NCBI GenBank assembly: GCA_023390695.1
Contig: JAEWCJ010000017.1
Location: forward strand, 1-6,165
Direction of reading: 5' to 3'
Origin: Pseudomonadota bacterium
GTDB lineage: Bacteria > Pseudomonadota > Alphaproteobacteria > Rhizobiales > Xanthobacteraceae
Length of the DNA: 6,165 bases
Below are positions 5,610 to 6,165 of the stretch, one piece after another (within the stretch, counting starts at the first letter, position 1; the number at the start of each line of letters is the position of its first letter). The position numbers and the translations under genes are program-made. The notes under the pieces were generated by a model that was not told where the DNA came from, ran no database searches, and saw nothing but the letters and a program-made list of their open reading frames with translations.

Positions 5610-6165
5610 ATGCCGGATCTCACATTCTCCCGTTCGCGGCCGGGGACCGCGCGCCGGATCTTGCGGCTGCTGGTGGCGGCGGTGCTGGTCATCATCCTGC
5701 TACCCTATCTGCTGGTGCCGCTTTATCTGGTGGTGAACCCGGTTTCTATCCCGATGCTGGCCCGTTACGCCACCGGCCAGCGGGTGCTGCAGACCAACGT
5801 ATCCATCGATGCCGTCCCGCGTGTCCTGCCGCTCACCGTCATCGCCGCCGAGGATGCCCGTTTCTGTTCCCATGCGGGAGTCGATTGGCAGAGCCTGCGC
5901 GCCATTGTGGCCGATGCCGACGACCTGGAGGACATGCGCGGCGGGTCCGGTATTACCCAGCAGACCGTGAAAAACCTGTTTTTCTGGTCGGGCCGCAGCT
6001 ACGTCCGCACGGCGCTTGAGTTCCCGCTCAGTCTCTGGGCCGACCTGATTCTGCCCAAGCGCCGGATCATGGAAATCTACCTGAATATCGCCGAATGGGG
6101 CCCGGACGGCGAATTCGGGGGCGCGGCTGGAGCCCGCCGGGCCTTCAACAAGCCGTTGCGCGACC
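5610..6165 (+). CDS. mtgA: Monofunctional peptidoglycan transglycosylase, 3' end outside window
   Basis: This GT51-family glycosyltransferase polymerises lipid II into glycan strands at the outer face of the inner membrane. The window holds 185 residues and cuts the gene at its right edge without a stop; the family is usually about 220-240 residues, so perhaps 35-55 are missing. A basic N-terminus (RSRPGTARR, 8-16) is followed by one membrane anchor (about 18-42). GT51 motifs appear in order: EDARFCSHAGVDW (81-93) with probable catalytic E81; GGSGITQQTVKNLF (111-124); GRSYVRTALE (128-137), the RKxxE-type block, with E137; and KRRIMEIYLNIAEWG (150-164), leading into GGAAGARRAF (170-179). There is no transpeptidase domain in view, and the conserved NIAEWG block is typical of MtgA, not of bifunctional class A PBPs. 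The ATG at 5610 begins just before the anchor; upstream GGGACAGGGG is a closely spaced, imperfect Shine-Dalgarno sequence. It is divergent from ispA, whose product feeds synthesis of its lipid carrier. Confidence 0.93.
   Translation, partial: MPDLTFSRSRPGTARRILRLLVAAVLVIILLPYLLVPLYLVVNPVSIPMLARYATGQRVLQTNVSIDAVPRVLPLTVIAAEDARFCSHAGVDWQSLRAIVADADDLEDMRGGSGITQQTVKNLFFWSGRSYVRTALEFPLSLWADLILPKRRIMEIYLNIAEWGPDGEFGGAAGARRAFNKPLRD

Noticed and set aside
4636..5736. Plus-strand open frame spanning the ispA region into the start of mtgA
   Set aside because: It is antisense to ispA and out of frame with mtgA, whose GT51 motifs are read in a different frame from 5610.
5610..6165. Bifunctional class A penicillin-binding protein
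   Set aside because: The short N-terminus and the NIAEWG-type block match monofunctional MtgA; the window edge prevents absolute exclusion of a transpeptidase domain, but it is unlikely.
1..6165. CRISPR arrays, tRNA/rRNA genes, toxin-antitoxin pairs, prophage or defence genes
   Set aside because: No regularly spaced repeats, RNA-gene-like folds or relevant proteins were seen; coding density is filled by ordinary cell-envelope and isoprenoid genes.

Overview
The window looks like chromosomal DNA from a GC-rich alphaproteobacterium, most likely of the order Hyphomicrobiales (Rhizobiales). The reasons are the strong GC bias at third codon positions, long antisense open frames, a bacterial FPP synthase next to a monofunctional transglycosylase gene, and a DUF1345 membrane protein. 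Genus cannot be told from sequence alone. The first 19 bases match the synthetic Tn5 mosaic-end (Nextera-type) adapter at 17 of 19 positions, so the left edge is probably the raw end of a draft contig and not genome sequence.

Layout. Five complete genes lie on the minus strand and one partial gene on the plus strand. Read in the direction of transcription, from high to low coordinates, the minus strand holds two units. Unit 1 (5496 to 3860) is ispA, a farnesyl diphosphate synthase, followed by a DUF1345 integral membrane protein. They overlap by 4 bases (ATGA), and a short candidate intrinsic terminator follows. Unit 2 (3742 to 59) is a three-gene MacAB-type export operon: periplasmic adaptor, separate ABC ATPase, and MacB/FtsX-type permease. 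Spacing is 7 bases between the first two genes, then a 4-base ATGA overlap. On the plus strand from 5610, divergent from ispA, is mtgA, which is cut by the right edge of the window.

How the genes work together. IspA makes C15 farnesyl diphosphate, the precursor of undecaprenyl phosphate, the lipid carrier for peptidoglycan. MtgA polymerises lipid II, which rides on that carrier, so the divergent pair sits on one supply line. The adaptor, ATPase and permease should form a tripartite pump that works with a TolC-like outer-membrane channel, but no channel gene is in the window.

The most unusual feature is in the adaptor. Its C-terminal region is interrupted by about 90 residues that read as a helical Spy/CpxP-like segment with two LTxxQ-type motifs, flanked by a Pro/Ala/Asn-rich linker. 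This suggests a pump adaptor with a built-in periplasmic chaperone or stress-sensor-like module. I see no CRISPR array, tRNA, rRNA, insertion sequence or other mobile element. The only gene-free stretches are 1-58, 3743-3859 and about 5497-5609, all under 300 bases.
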